NCBI RefSeq assembly: GCF_900110605.1
Contig: NZ_FOFI01000004.1
Location: 347,943-411,942, forward strand
Length of the DNA stretch: 64,000 bases
Origin: Epilithonimonas lactis
Lineage (GTDB): Bacteria; Bacteroidota; Bacteroidia; Flavobacteriales; Weeksellaceae
Direction of reading: 5' to 3'
Shown: piece after piece, positions 24,525 to 33,321 of the stretch
How positions within the stretch are numbered: position 1 is the first letter of the stretch
How the letters are laid out: each line of letters begins with the position of its first letter
Position numbers and translations under genes: made by a program
Notes under the pieces: model-generated
Told to the model about the DNA's origin: nothing
The model's input: the letters and a program-made list of their open reading frames with translations, nothing else
Databases searched by the model: none

Positions 24525-24800
24525 GGGGGGGGGGGTGGTTCAGGAGGGGGGTCCCCCCGGTTCCGAACCACCCTTTACCCGGTTTTAAAATGGTCGCAGC
24601 TGGTTCGGAACCACCCTTAAGCTGGTTCTTAAATGGTCATAGCCCCTTAACCAACCGCCTTTGGGTGGTCAAGGACCGCCCGAAACCACTTGGGTAACCA
24701 CCTGCAACCAGTTGGTGAAGTGGTCATAGGTGGTTCGGAACGGGTTGTGACCACTTGACCAACCAGCTTTAACCAGTTCTGACCTGGGTGGTGGCGGTTG
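24525..24800. repeat. G+C-rich field of overlapping hairpins preceded by a G11 run
   Basis: A 275-bp non-coding stretch much richer in G+C than everything around it. It starts with eleven consecutive G (24525-24535). GGGTGGTTC (24533-24541) pairs with GAACCACCC (24565-24573) around a GGGGGG/CCCCCC inner stem. GGTTCGGAACC is a palindrome at 24602-24612; TGGTTCGGAAC recurs at 24731-24741, 130 bp later. A 17-nt arm at 24711-24727 pairs 15/17 with 24747-24763. Words such as CCAACCAG, TGGTCATAG and AACCACC recur throughout. Frames through it are interrupted or repetitive, so I do not call a protein. Confidence 0.7.
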
Positions 24801-24859
24801 TTATTGACGTTGTTGGGACTAATGTTATTTTTATGACTCAGAAATTAGAACTTTGTACA

Positions 24860-25477
24860 ATGACATTTATAGAATCTTTAAAAAACAAAATCAAACTTTA
24901 TAAAGAATTAATTCCTTTTGGAAAGTTTAATCCAAATCCTCCGATAGAATTTGAAGCTCTAAAGAGTTTCGAAAATAGATATGGAATCGTTATTCCAGAT
25001 GATTATAAAGAATTTATATTAAAAATTGGAAATGGAGAATTTGAACTTAATAATGATTATTTTCTCGAGTTGACAGCTTCAACTTGGGGAGATGTTTCTA
25101 AACCATTTAATCCCGAAATTGAAAGTGAAATTTACAATGGGCTTCTTGAAGTAGTTGAATTAAGTCACGCTGGCGGGATGATATTTTTAGTAGCCAATGG
25201 AGATGATTACGGACATATTTGGTACAGAGATAATAACAGAGAAAGTGACGATTTTTCAATTCAGCCTTTTTTAGACAAGAATCAAAATAAATTAAATTTT
25301 GGAGCATTAATAAATTTATATTTCGATTCTGAAATGGAGTATTATTTGCGCGCTATGGAAAATGCAAAAAAAACTGCACAACAATTAATAGTAAGAAATG
25401 ATGTTAACGAAAAAAATAAATTTGAAGAAAAGTCTTTTATGTTCAAGTTATTGAGATTATTTACTAGAAATAATTAA
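24860..25477 (+). CDS. SMI1/KNR4 (SUKH) family protein, probable orphan immunity protein
   Basis: A 205-residue protein with an SMI1/KNR4 domain (about 15-140): FENRYGIVIPDDYKEFILKIGNGEF is the typical strand-helix entry and MIFLVANGDDYGHIWYRD the core strands. SUKH proteins are common immunity factors against contact-dependent or T6SS nuclease toxins. No toxin gene is adjacent. ATG 24860 was chosen because family homology begins there; in-frame codons reach back to 24788 inside the hairpin field, with another ATG at 24833. The gene is more A+T-rich than its neighbours and ends in a basic tail (KSFMFKLLRLFTRNN), which may be an add-on. Acquisition by transfer is likely. Confidence 0.82.
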   Translation: MTFIESLKNKIKLYKELIPFGKFNPNPPIEFEALKSFENRYGIVIPDDYKEFILKIGNGEFELNNDYFLELTASTWGDVSKPFNPEIESEIYNGLLEVVELSHAGGMIFLVANGDDYGHIWYRDNNRESDDFSIQPFLDKNQNKLNFGALINLYFDSEMEYYLRAMENAKKTAQQLIVRNDVNEKNKFEEKSFMFKLLRLFTRNN

Positions 25478-25496
25478 CGCTCGCACTAGCAATCAA

Positions 25497-25524
25497 AAAA
25501 GCTCCAATTATAATTGGAGCTTTT
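25497..25524. terminator. Bidirectional terminator between SMI1/KNR4 and AsmA genes
   Basis: A perfect 28-bp palindrome (AAAAGCTCCAATTA/TAATTGGAGCTTTT) lying 19 bp after the SMI1/KNR4 stop and 3 bp before the AsmA gene's stop. Confidence 0.75.
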
Positions 25525-25527
25525 AAA

Positions 25528-28428
25528 TTATTTCTCTTTCACATCTTTACTAACCTGCTTCTCCGCATTCTCAGCTTTCTTTTCCTGCGCACGTTTGTCT
25601 TTCCGTTGTTGCGCTCGGGATTTTTTCTCAGCCCGTTTTTCCTCACGGATGACTTTATTGGATTTTGTATTGTAAAGCGCTTCCAAAATTCCCTGCCCGG
25701 TCTTGCTGAAGATTTTGATTTTCGGTTTCTCGTGCGTTCCAGTGACTACAACAGGGAAACCAATCCATCCGCCTGGTGGCAATCCAACTCGGATTCGGAA
25801 ATCGAGTAGGCCATTGAAACTTGTGGTTCCGCTGATGGAAGGTCTTAAAACTGAAACTTTGAAAGTAAACGGGTCCACGTGAATCAAATTGTTTTTAATA
25901 TTTGTTTTTATGTCAACGCCCTTCATATCAGGATTGTTGAAGGCATTTGCGCCAATATCATTTCCGACGGCTGAGAGCATTTTCAGGTTTTTAACTTCGA
26001 CATCTTTCAGATTCACATTTCCACCACCTTCCAATGATGGATAAATCGGTTTCATATTCGCATCAAAATCACCTTTCAGTTTGTAATCCAAAGACACAAT
26101 TCCTTTCACATCTTTGGCTGCAGTTGCCATTTCACGAATCATATCGATTTCCTTGTAAGCTCGCTGAACATCGAAGTTATCAACTTTCAAGGCAACATCG
26201 TAATTGGCTGTAATCGGTGATTCGTTATGATATCTCGCATCGATTCCCATTCGGCTCCCGACAATATCGAAAGTTGTGTTCTTAAGATAAACTTCGCCTT
26301 TGTTGACAGAAGCCAAACCAACCAGATTATTCAAACCAAGTCCTTTGAACTCGACTTTTTTGGCGTTTGCTTCCAACGAAACATCCAGGTTTGTAGGAAC
26401 AATCACAACGCCACTGCTTTTTGGATTTTCCTCTTTGGCATATTCCACAGCCCGCGATTTATCTTTATTGTCGCCTTCTTTCAGCGCCATAAATTCATCA
26501 ATCAAAATATAATTGGACTTGAGATGGAATTTCCCGTGCAAAGTACCTTTTCTCTCGATGAAATAATTGATGGTGTTTAAAAGATAACCATTCAAAGCAA
26601 AATCGGATTTACCATAGTTCGCAAAGAACTTTCGGAACCACATTTTTTCATTTTCAAATTCGAAGTTTCCTTCTTTGATGAAGAACGATTTCGGCAGATA
26701 TTCCGTCGTGGCTTTGATGTTTTTCAGGATTAAGTTTCCTCGGTTATCAAGCTTGCTGTATTGTCCCGTTGTCGCGTAACTTTGACGACCATTCAAAGAT
26801 AAATCCGCCATTATCAAACCACTGACATCGAAGCCTTCTTTCTTGAAAACCTGATAGATTCGTCCAATATTTAAAACACCTTTTGCTCTGACTTTATACA
26901 ACAAATCTTCGAAGTTTTGCAAATCAGCATTCACGAAAACAGGATTGCCTTCAAAATCAAATTTGAACGGGTCGAGTTTTACGCCCAGACTTTTGAAAGT
27001 CCCATCCGTATTATAAATATTCGCTAAAATATTGATGTTCTGAATCGCATTCGGATAATATTTGGTTTTCAGCCAACCATTTTTCAGATTCAGATAACCT
27101 TTCGTTTTTGGGAATAATTTTTTATCTAAATTGAAAATTCCGTTGGATTGAATATCCGTATTCATCAAACCTTTCAGTTCGATATCTTTCAATCCCAAAG
27201 CTGAATCCAATGTCGCCAAATCAATTCCTCCTTTGATGTTGGCATTGATTTTCATTTCGTCCATTCCTTGTGTTCTCACAACGGCTCGGAACTTATTGTT
27301 TTTTCCTAGGTCGAAACTTAAATTCCTCAAATCGAGTAGGAGTTTATTTGTATCAAGAGAAGGTAAATCAACATTCAAATCCAGATTCAGATTGTTCATC
27401 GGCACTGGCGCGTTACTGTTGGAAACGAAACCGTTGTTCACTTTCAGACTGGCTTTCAAATCGGGTTTCTGGTTTTTCGGCTCGCTGAATCGGCCTTTTA
27501 AACTAAAGAACAAATCACTATTTCCCTCGATTTTCGTGTCTTTCACCCAACTAAAATATTGCGGTGGCAAAACGGACAACATATCTTTAATCGTCGTTTT
27601 TTCTGAAGCCGCATTGATATTCAAATTATAACCATCCTTCAAAATACTCACAAATCCTGTAAATTTTAAAGGCAGTTCATTGATTCTCAACTCATTTTTT
27701 CTCAAGACAAAAGTCAAGGCGTTGGTGTTGATTCTCGTAATCAAATCGGCGTGAAGTGATTTTTCTTTTGCGTACCAAATTCTATTTAATGCAAAATCAA
27801 GTTTGTCGATTCCAAGGTCGGTTTCAAGGTCGAAAATATCTTCGCTCAATCCACCTTTTCCTGTGTAATTAAGACCTTTCGCATTCACCAGAACATTGGC
27901 TGCGTGGTCATTGTATTTGATGTTCCAGTTTTTCAGTTTGATTAAATCTAATTTGATAGATGCTCCAGCTTCCGTCGTATCTTTCGGTTTTTCGGAAGGT
28001 TTGGAAACATAAACATTGTAATTCGCCTGCCCTTTGGAATTGACGAAAACGTTGGCCACAGCATCATTCACATAGATTTCATCGATTTTTATCTCGCCAT
28101 CGAAAATCAAATTTTTAAGATTGATTCCAGCCGCAACTTCCTTAGCCGCGAGAAGCGTGTCTTGTTCAAAAGGTTTGGAGCCTTTCAATAGAAAATCGTC
28201 CACAGAAACAGTGAGAGAAGGGAAGTGACGAAAAAAACTAAGGTGTGTTTTCTTGTAATCGAGTTCGCCAGCCAAATGTTTGTTGGCGAATATTTTGACC
28301 TGATTCGAAATCTGCCCAGGAAAAAGAATCGGAATGATGAACATTAGAAATAGGATAGAAGCAATCGTAATTCCCAGCCATTTTAATATTTTCAGCAACA
28401 CTGTTGTGATATTATTTCCCGCACTCAT
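25528..28428 (-). CDS. AsmA family membrane-anchored protein
   Basis: A 966-residue envelope protein with one N-terminal transmembrane segment (about 15-32) and a very long beta-rich periplasmic part with an N-terminal AsmA domain (LSFFRHFPSLTVSVDDF) and the AsmA-like C-terminal region (about 800-900; KGVDIKTNIKNNLIHVDPFTFKV, GTTSFNGLLDFRIRVGLPPGG). AsmA-like proteins are thought to form bridges that move phospholipid between the membranes. The tail is strongly charged (KRAEKKSRAQQRKDKRAQEK). A stand-alone gene flanked by terminators on both sides. The lipid-transport role is family knowledge. Confidence 0.88.
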   Translation of the reverse strand: MSAGNNITTVLLKILKWLGITIASILFLMFIIPILFPGQISNQVKIFANKHLAGELDYKKTHLSFFRHFPSLTVSVDDFLLKGSKPFEQDTLLAAKEVAAGINLKNLIFDGEIKIDEIYVNDAVANVFVNSKGQANYNVYVSKPSEKPKDTTEAGASIKLDLIKLKNWNIKYNDHAANVLVNAKGLNYTGKGGLSEDIFDLETDLGIDKLDFALNRIWYAKEKSLHADLITRINTNALTFVLRKNELRINELPLKFTGFVSILKDGYNLNINAASEKTTIKDMLSVLPPQYFSWVKDTKIEGNSDLFFSLKGRFSEPKNQKPDLKASLKVNNGFVSNSNAPVPMNNLNLDLNVDLPSLDTNKLLLDLRNLSFDLGKNNKFRAVVRTQGMDEMKINANIKGGIDLATLDSALGLKDIELKGLMNTDIQSNGIFNLDKKLFPKTKGYLNLKNGWLKTKYYPNAIQNINILANIYNTDGTFKSLGVKLDPFKFDFEGNPVFVNADLQNFEDLLYKVRAKGVLNIGRIYQVFKKEGFDVSGLIMADLSLNGRQSYATTGQYSKLDNRGNLILKNIKATTEYLPKSFFIKEGNFEFENEKMWFRKFFANYGKSDFALNGYLLNTINYFIERKGTLHGKFHLKSNYILIDEFMALKEGDNKDKSRAVEYAKEENPKSSGVVIVPTNLDVSLEANAKKVEFKGLGLNNLVGLASVNKGEVYLKNTTFDIVGSRMGIDARYHNESPITANYDVALKVDNFDVQRAYKEIDMIREMATAAKDVKGIVSLDYKLKGDFDANMKPIYPSLEGGGNVNLKDVEVKNLKMLSAVGNDIGANAFNNPDMKGVDIKTNIKNNLIHVDPFTFKVSVLRPSISGTTSFNGLLDFRIRVGLPPGGWIGFPVVVTGTHEKPKIKIFSKTGQGILEALYNTKSNKVIREEKRAEKKSRAQQRKDKRAQEKKAENAEKQVSKDVKEK

Positions 28429-28482
28429 AATCTTAGATTTTTATGATTGATTCAAAGACTGTGCTAAAAATGAATTCACGAA

Positions 28483-28511
28483 AAAACCTTCCCAGATTTG
28501 AGAAAGGTTTT
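28483..28511 (-). terminator. Terminator of the purL-barstar-SGNH unit
   Basis: Stem AAAACCTT/AAGGTTTT (28483-28490, 28504-28511), with a T-run on the minus strand (A28481-28486). It lies 21 bp after the SGNH hydrolase stop. Confidence 0.65.
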
Positions 28512-28531
28512 AAGCCTTTATTGATGAATGT

Positions 28532-29161
28532 TTACAAATATTTTTCGATAATTGGAATGGCGATTTCTGCCATCATTCCATAACCTTTTTCGTTGGGATG
28601 AACGCCGTCCTTGGAAAGCAGAATCTCTTTGTCTTCCAAAAAAGCCGAATGAAAATCGATGTAACTCAACGCGTTTTCAGTTGCGATATCTTTAAGGATT
28701 TGATTGTAAACCAAAACGTCTTCGTTCGTTCTAATCTTTCCTGTTGTTGAGATTTTTGAATCAATTTTCTCAGAGATTGGAAGAATGCTGACCAAGTAAA
28801 TTTCGTTTGAATAAAGCTTTGCATGTTGAATTGCGGTTTCGATATTTGCTTTGAATTGTTCAGCGTCTATCATTTGATTTTCATCTTTCACAGCCAAATC
28901 ATTGGCTCCGTAACCGATGAATACGATGTTTCCGTCAGCGGAGTTTCTGGCTTTCATCTCGTGCGGAATTCTTTTGACCAAACCTTCCGAAGTTTCGCCA
29001 CCAATTCCGAGATTGAAAAGAATCAGTTCATTCGTGCTTCCTTCATTATATTTCTGCAAAGCATATCGTTTCAAAATATCGACCCAGCCACCAAAAACAC
29101 CATCATATTCGCCGTAAGTAATGCTGTCTCCGAAGAATAATCCATAAATCATCTTGTTCAT
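28532..29161 (-). CDS. SGNH/GDSL hydrolase family protein
   Basis: A 209-residue cytoplasmic (no signal peptide) SGNH hydrolase. Block I is FFGDSITYG (nucleophile Ser13), block II has the Gly in LGIGGETSEG, block III GYGANDL (Asn) and block V DGVHPNEKG (Asp/His). It probably acts as an esterase or lysophospholipase-type enzyme; the substrate is unknown. An alternative start is Met4 (29152). It is 14 bp downstream of the barstar-like gene and seems to be the last gene of the purL transcript, ahead of a terminator. Confidence 0.85.
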   Translation of the reverse strand: MNKMIYGLFFGDSITYGEYDGVFGGWVDILKRYALQKYNEGSTNELILFNLGIGGETSEGLVKRIPHEMKARNSADGNIVFIGYGANDLAVKDENQMIDAEQFKANIETAIQHAKLYSNEIYLVSILPISEKIDSKISTTGKIRTNEDVLVYNQILKDIATENALSYIDFHSAFLEDKEILLSKDGVHPNEKGYGMMAEIAIPIIEKYL

Positions 29162-29175
29162 TGTCTTGTTTTAAA

Positions 29176-29562
29176 TCAGTCCAAAATTAATGTAATATTC
29201 TTGTGCGATTCTATAATCTCAACTAAAATTTCGAATAAAGTTTGTCCGTTTCCAACAATCAAATCATCCAGTTTTTGCTGAATCAATTCAATATTAAAAG
29301 GTTTTCCTTGTTTGATTTTATTTTCATAAAATTCTTTAGTCAAATTAAAACCTAAATCCTCTCTTGACTTCTGAGAATCTTTCCAAATGATTTCACCATG
29401 AAATCCATAAAGAATATCATCAAAACCATCCAAAGTCCCGACTTTCCAATCTTCATCTTTCATAAAGACATTGGAAACTTCGTTGTAGAATCCCGACAAA
29501 TCAGAAAAAAGGCTGCCATTGATGACAGCCGATTTCTTGTTATTTTTATTTGAAGTATTCAA
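29176..29562 (-). CDS. Barstar-family ribonuclease inhibitor, orphan
   Basis: A 128-residue protein with a barstar domain: INGSLFSDLSGFYNEVSN, then LDGFDDILYG (the signature near 43-52 of the domain), then a C-terminal strand KNITLILD. Barstars bind and block barnase-type RNases. No barnase-like gene is in the window. The gene starts inside the 3' end of purL (17-bp overlap), so translation is coupled to a purine synthesis enzyme. The N-terminal Asn/Lys-rich leader (NTSNKNNKKS) comes from the overlap. An insert between LDGFDDILYG and the last helix makes it longer than classical ~90-residue barstar. Confidence 0.8.
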   Translation of the reverse strand: MNTSNKNNKKSAVINGSLFSDLSGFYNEVSNVFMKDEDWKVGTLDGFDDILYGFHGEIIWKDSQKSREDLGFNLTKEFYENKIKQGKPFNIELIQQKLDDLIVGNGQTLFEILVEIIESHKNITLILD

Positions 29563-32500
29563 CGCCGTTTTTAAAGATATTGTGGTAATTCGCAGTTGGA
29601 ATATTCTTCATCAAACCTTCTGCAAAACGTTCCGGATGTCCCATTCTACCATAAATTTTTCCACACGGACTTGTGATTCCTTCAATTCCGAATAATGAGT
29701 TATTAGGATTGAAAGGCATTCCGTGAGCGACGTTTCCATCCAAATCCAAATATTGAGTAGCAATCTGTCCGTTCTCAAACAACTTCTGAATTTCGGCTTC
29801 TGACGCCATAAAACGACCTTCACCGTGAGAAATTGGAATGGTGAAAACTTGGTCTTTCATTCCTTTCAGCCAAGGCGATTCGTCGTTCAGAACTTTCACA
29901 TTGACCATCTGAGAAATGTGTCTTCTGATTGCGTTGTGAGCCAAAGTAGGAGAGTTCTCATCCAAATCCTTGATTCTTCCGTACGGCAACAATCCTGACT
30001 TCACCAAAGCCTGGAAACCGTTGCAGATTCCGATAATCATTCCGTCTCTGTCGAGCAATTCGTGAACAGCATTTCTCATCTTTTCATTTTTCAAAACATT
30101 CACGATAAACTTGGCAGAACCGTCCGGTTCGTCACCCGCAGAGAAACCTCCGGAGAATGCTAAGATTTGAGACGTTTTGATTTCTTCTACCCAAGCATCA
30201 ATACTTTCATCCAACAATTGGTGATTGATATTGATTAACGGTAAGCTGCTTACAATTGCGCCTTCTTTTTGGAATGCATTCAGCGTATCATATTCGCAAT
30301 TTGTTCCCGGGAAAATCGGTGCAAATACTTTTGGCTGAGCAATTCCGTGTTTTTTTATGATGATATTTCTTGGGTTGATCGAGTTTAATTTCTCATCGAT
30401 TTCAACCGTTATTTTTTCTTTTTCAACTGTTGAGAAAAGGTTCTCAAATGTACTTGTATTTGCTGCTAATAATTTTTCAATCGCAAATTCAGAATCATTG
30501 ATTTTAAGAATATTAGAATCTTTAACTTCACCGATGAATTGAAGTGTAACAGTGCTTAATTCTTCTTTGGATTCGATGATTAAACTTCCAATATTTTTCG
30601 CTAATAATAATTTCTCATCAACTGTAATATCAGCACCCAATCTGTTTCCAAAACTCATTTTGGCTAAGGCAACAGCAACGCCACCTTCTTTCACAGTCTT
30701 CACAGAAACGATTTTTCCAGCCTTGATATTTTCGAAAATCAATTCAAAAACTGCCTTCAGATTTTCATAGTTTGGAAGTCCGTTTTCTTGAGGAGTATGG
30801 TTAAAGAAATACAGTTTATTTCCTGCCTGTTTAAATTCCGGAGAGATGACATTTTTCTTTTCTCCATTAGCGCAAGCGAATGAAATCAACGTTGGTGGGA
30901 CATTCAAATCCTGATAGGTTCCACTCATTGAATCTTTACCTCCAATGGCCGCTAAACCGAAGTTGATTTGCGCGTCATAAGCTCCCAAAAGCGAAGCCAA
31001 AGGCTTGCCCCATTTTTCAGGATTCTGACCTAATTTCTCAAAATATTCCTGGAAACTTAATCTTATATTTTTATAATCGCCACCCATCGCAACGATTTTG
31101 GCAACGCTTTCAACCACAGCATAAGACGCTCCCAGCAGTGAGTTTTGCTTTGAAATTTCAGCATCAAATCCCCAACTTGCAAAGGAAACGGTTTCAATAT
31201 CTTTAGCTCCCAAAATCGGTAGCGTCTGAGCGCTTCCTTCCATCAAAGTCTGCTGGTATTTTCCACCTAAAGGCATCGCAACTGTAGTCGCACCAATTGA
31301 TGAATCAAACATTTCCAACAAACCTTTTTGAGAGGCAACGTTTTTATCTGCAAGGATTTTCAAGAAATTCTCTTCGTTGAAAACCGGAGTTTCTTCTTTC
31401 ACTTCATTAAGATGCGTGATCTTAACTTCCTGACTTTTTGAACATCCGTTGGTATCCAAAAATTCTCTTGAAAGATCAACAATTTTATCGCCTTTCCAGA
31501 ACATCTGCATTCTTCCGGAATCTGTCACTTTTGCAACTTCTACAGCCACAATGTTTTCTGCTTCACAGAATTTGATGAATTGGTCTTTATCTTTTGGTTC
31601 AACCACAACCGCCATTCTTTCCTGAGATTCAGAAATGGCAAGCTCGGTTCCGTTCAAACCTTCGTATTTTAAAGGCAAAACATCTAGATTAACCTCCAAA
31701 GAATCAGCGATTTCACCGATTGCTACGGAAACACCTCCAGCTCCGAAGTCATTTGATTTTTTAATCAATCTCGTTACTTCAGGATTTCTGAATAATCTCT
31801 GGATTTTGCGTTCTTCCACAGCGTTTCCTTTCTGAACTTCAGAACTCATTGTGTGGATAGAAGTTTCGTCCTGTTCTTTTGAACTTCCGCTCGCTCCACC
31901 AACACCGTCACGACCAGTCGCACCACCTAAAATGATGATCGAATCTCCAGCTTCCGGCTTTTCACGTCTTACCCAATCCACAGGAACGGCGCCGGTAACG
32001 AAACCAACCTCCATTCTTTTTGCTTTGTAGCCTTCATCGTAGATTTCAGAAACCATTGTAGTCGCTAAACCGATTTGGTTACCGTAAGAAGAATAGCCGT
32101 TCGCCGCTTGTTTTGTGATTGTTTTTTGAGGTAATTTTCCTGGTAATGTATAACTTACAGGTTCCAAAACATCAGCAGCACCAGTTAATCTCATTGCCTG
32201 AAAAACGAATGAACGTCCGGACAAAGGATCTCTGATTGCACCTCCTAAACATGTTGAAGCACCACCAAAAGGTTCAATTTCTGTCGGGTGATTATGCGTT
32301 TCGTTTTTGAACAATAAATACCAAGGTTCTTTTTTACCGTCGTATTCAGCTTCGATCTGAATCGTACAGGCGTTGATTTCGTCAGAAACCACTAGGTTAT
32401 CCAGGTTGCCTGTTTTATGGAAATACCTTCCGCAAACGGTTGCCAAATCCATTAAAGAAATCGGTTTTAATTCGCGGCCTAAGAATTTTCTTTTTTCGAT

Positions 32501-33235
32501 GTAATCATTGAAAATAGTTTCCAATGTATGTTTAAACTGACCTTCAAATTCAATGTTTGACAGCTCTGTTTCGAATGTTGTGTGACGGCAGTGGTCACTC
32601 CAGTATGTATCTAAAACTTTCAGTTCAGTTTCTGTAGGATTTCTCTTTTCAGTTTTAAAGTATTCCTGAATGAATTTCAAATCATCCAATCCCAATGCAA
32701 AGCCGTGAGAATTAAAGAATTCTTCCAACTGAACATCATCAAAAGCGATGAAGTTTTCGTGAACCAAAACCTTTGCAGGCGCTTCTTCTGCAGGAATATC
32801 CAGTGTTGATAAATCTTTTTCCTGAGATTCCACTTTATTGATCAAAAGGTCTTTGATTTTTGTCAAATCAGTTTCTGAAATGCCTTCAAACTGCATCAAC
32901 TTACCGCTTCGTACTTTTGATTTCTCATTTCCGGTCAATAAAGCAATACACTGCTGAGCAGAATCTGCACGCTGATCGTATTGTCCGGGTAAAAATTCCA
33001 ATGCGAAGTAAACTCCTTCTGCAGGATTTTCTTCGATTAAAATATCTGTAACCGGGTCTACGAAAGTGCTGTTAACCACTTTTTCAAATTCACCGTCATT
33101 TAATCCAAAAATATCATAAACGTTGTACACTTTTAGACTCTGGATCGACGGAACCACCGCTTTTACTTCATCAAAAATTTTTGGACTTTCTACATCGAAA
33201 ATTCCTCTTTTTTCTACGAAAATTCTTTTATTCAT
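29546..33235 (-). CDS. purL: Phosphoribosylformylglycinamidine synthase, single-chain
   Basis: The 1229-residue enzyme converts FGAR, glutamine and ATP to FGAM in purine synthesis. It is the long PurL form with all parts: N-terminal domain (1-160), FGAM synthase core with SDHCRHTTFETEL, HNHPTEIEPFGGASTC and GDGVGG-type ATP motifs, and a C-terminal class I glutaminase (about 970-1229; PGTNCEYDTLNAF, nucleophile Cys in IIGICNGFQALVK, His/Glu in RMGHPERFA). The length fits the family (about 1220-1300). It is followed on the same strand by a barstar gene (overlapping) and an SGNH hydrolase. purB lies just upstream but a terminator separates them. Confidence 0.95.
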   Translation of the reverse strand: MNKRIFVEKRGIFDVESPKIFDEVKAVVPSIQSLKVYNVYDIFGLNDGEFEKVVNSTFVDPVTDILIEENPAEGVYFALEFLPGQYDQRADSAQQCIALLTGNEKSKVRSGKLMQFEGISETDLTKIKDLLINKVESQEKDLSTLDIPAEEAPAKVLVHENFIAFDDVQLEEFFNSHGFALGLDDLKFIQEYFKTEKRNPTETELKVLDTYWSDHCRHTTFETELSNIEFEGQFKHTLETIFNDYIEKRKFLGRELKPISLMDLATVCGRYFHKTGNLDNLVVSDEINACTIQIEAEYDGKKEPWYLLFKNETHNHPTEIEPFGGASTCLGGAIRDPLSGRSFVFQAMRLTGAADVLEPVSYTLPGKLPQKTITKQAANGYSSYGNQIGLATTMVSEIYDEGYKAKRMEVGFVTGAVPVDWVRREKPEAGDSIIILGGATGRDGVGGASGSSKEQDETSIHTMSSEVQKGNAVEERKIQRLFRNPEVTRLIKKSNDFGAGGVSVAIGEIADSLEVNLDVLPLKYEGLNGTELAISESQERMAVVVEPKDKDQFIKFCEAENIVAVEVAKVTDSGRMQMFWKGDKIVDLSREFLDTNGCSKSQEVKITHLNEVKEETPVFNEENFLKILADKNVASQKGLLEMFDSSIGATTVAMPLGGKYQQTLMEGSAQTLPILGAKDIETVSFASWGFDAEISKQNSLLGASYAVVESVAKIVAMGGDYKNIRLSFQEYFEKLGQNPEKWGKPLASLLGAYDAQINFGLAAIGGKDSMSGTYQDLNVPPTLISFACANGEKKNVISPEFKQAGNKLYFFNHTPQENGLPNYENLKAVFELIFENIKAGKIVSVKTVKEGGVAVALAKMSFGNRLGADITVDEKLLLAKNIGSLIIESKEELSTVTLQFIGEVKDSNILKINDSEFAIEKLLAANTSTFENLFSTVEKEKITVEIDEKLNSINPRNIIIKKHGIAQPKVFAPIFPGTNCEYDTLNAFQKEGAIVSSLPLININHQLLDESIDAWVEEIKTSQILAFSGGFSAGDEPDGSAKFIVNVLKNEKMRNAVHELLDRDGMIIGICNGFQALVKSGLLPYGRIKDLDENSPTLAHNAIRRHISQMVNVKVLNDESPWLKGMKDQVFTIPISHGEGRFMASEAEIQKLFENGQIATQYLDLDGNVAHGMPFNPNNSLFGIEGITSPCGKIYGRMGHPERFAEGLMKNIPTANYHNIFKNGVEYFK

Positions 33236-33293
33236 TTTTATAGATATGAGATTTTAGCTTTCATTCTAAAATCATTTATTAGATTTATTTTAA

Positions 33294-33317
33294 CAAAAAA
33301 ATGCAGCCGAAGCTGCA
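33294..33317 (-). terminator. Terminator of purB
   Basis: Stem TGCAGC/GCTGCA (33302-33307, 33312-33317) with a CGAA tetraloop; on the minus strand it is followed by eight T (A33294-33301). It lies 4 bp past the purB stop. Confidence 0.75.
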
Positions 33318-33321
33318 CATA

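Noticed and set aside
24482..24697. 71-codon plus-strand frame through the hairpin field
   Set aside because: It spans the G11 run and consists of GGT/CCC-driven residues; it looks like a by-product of the repeats, not a protein.
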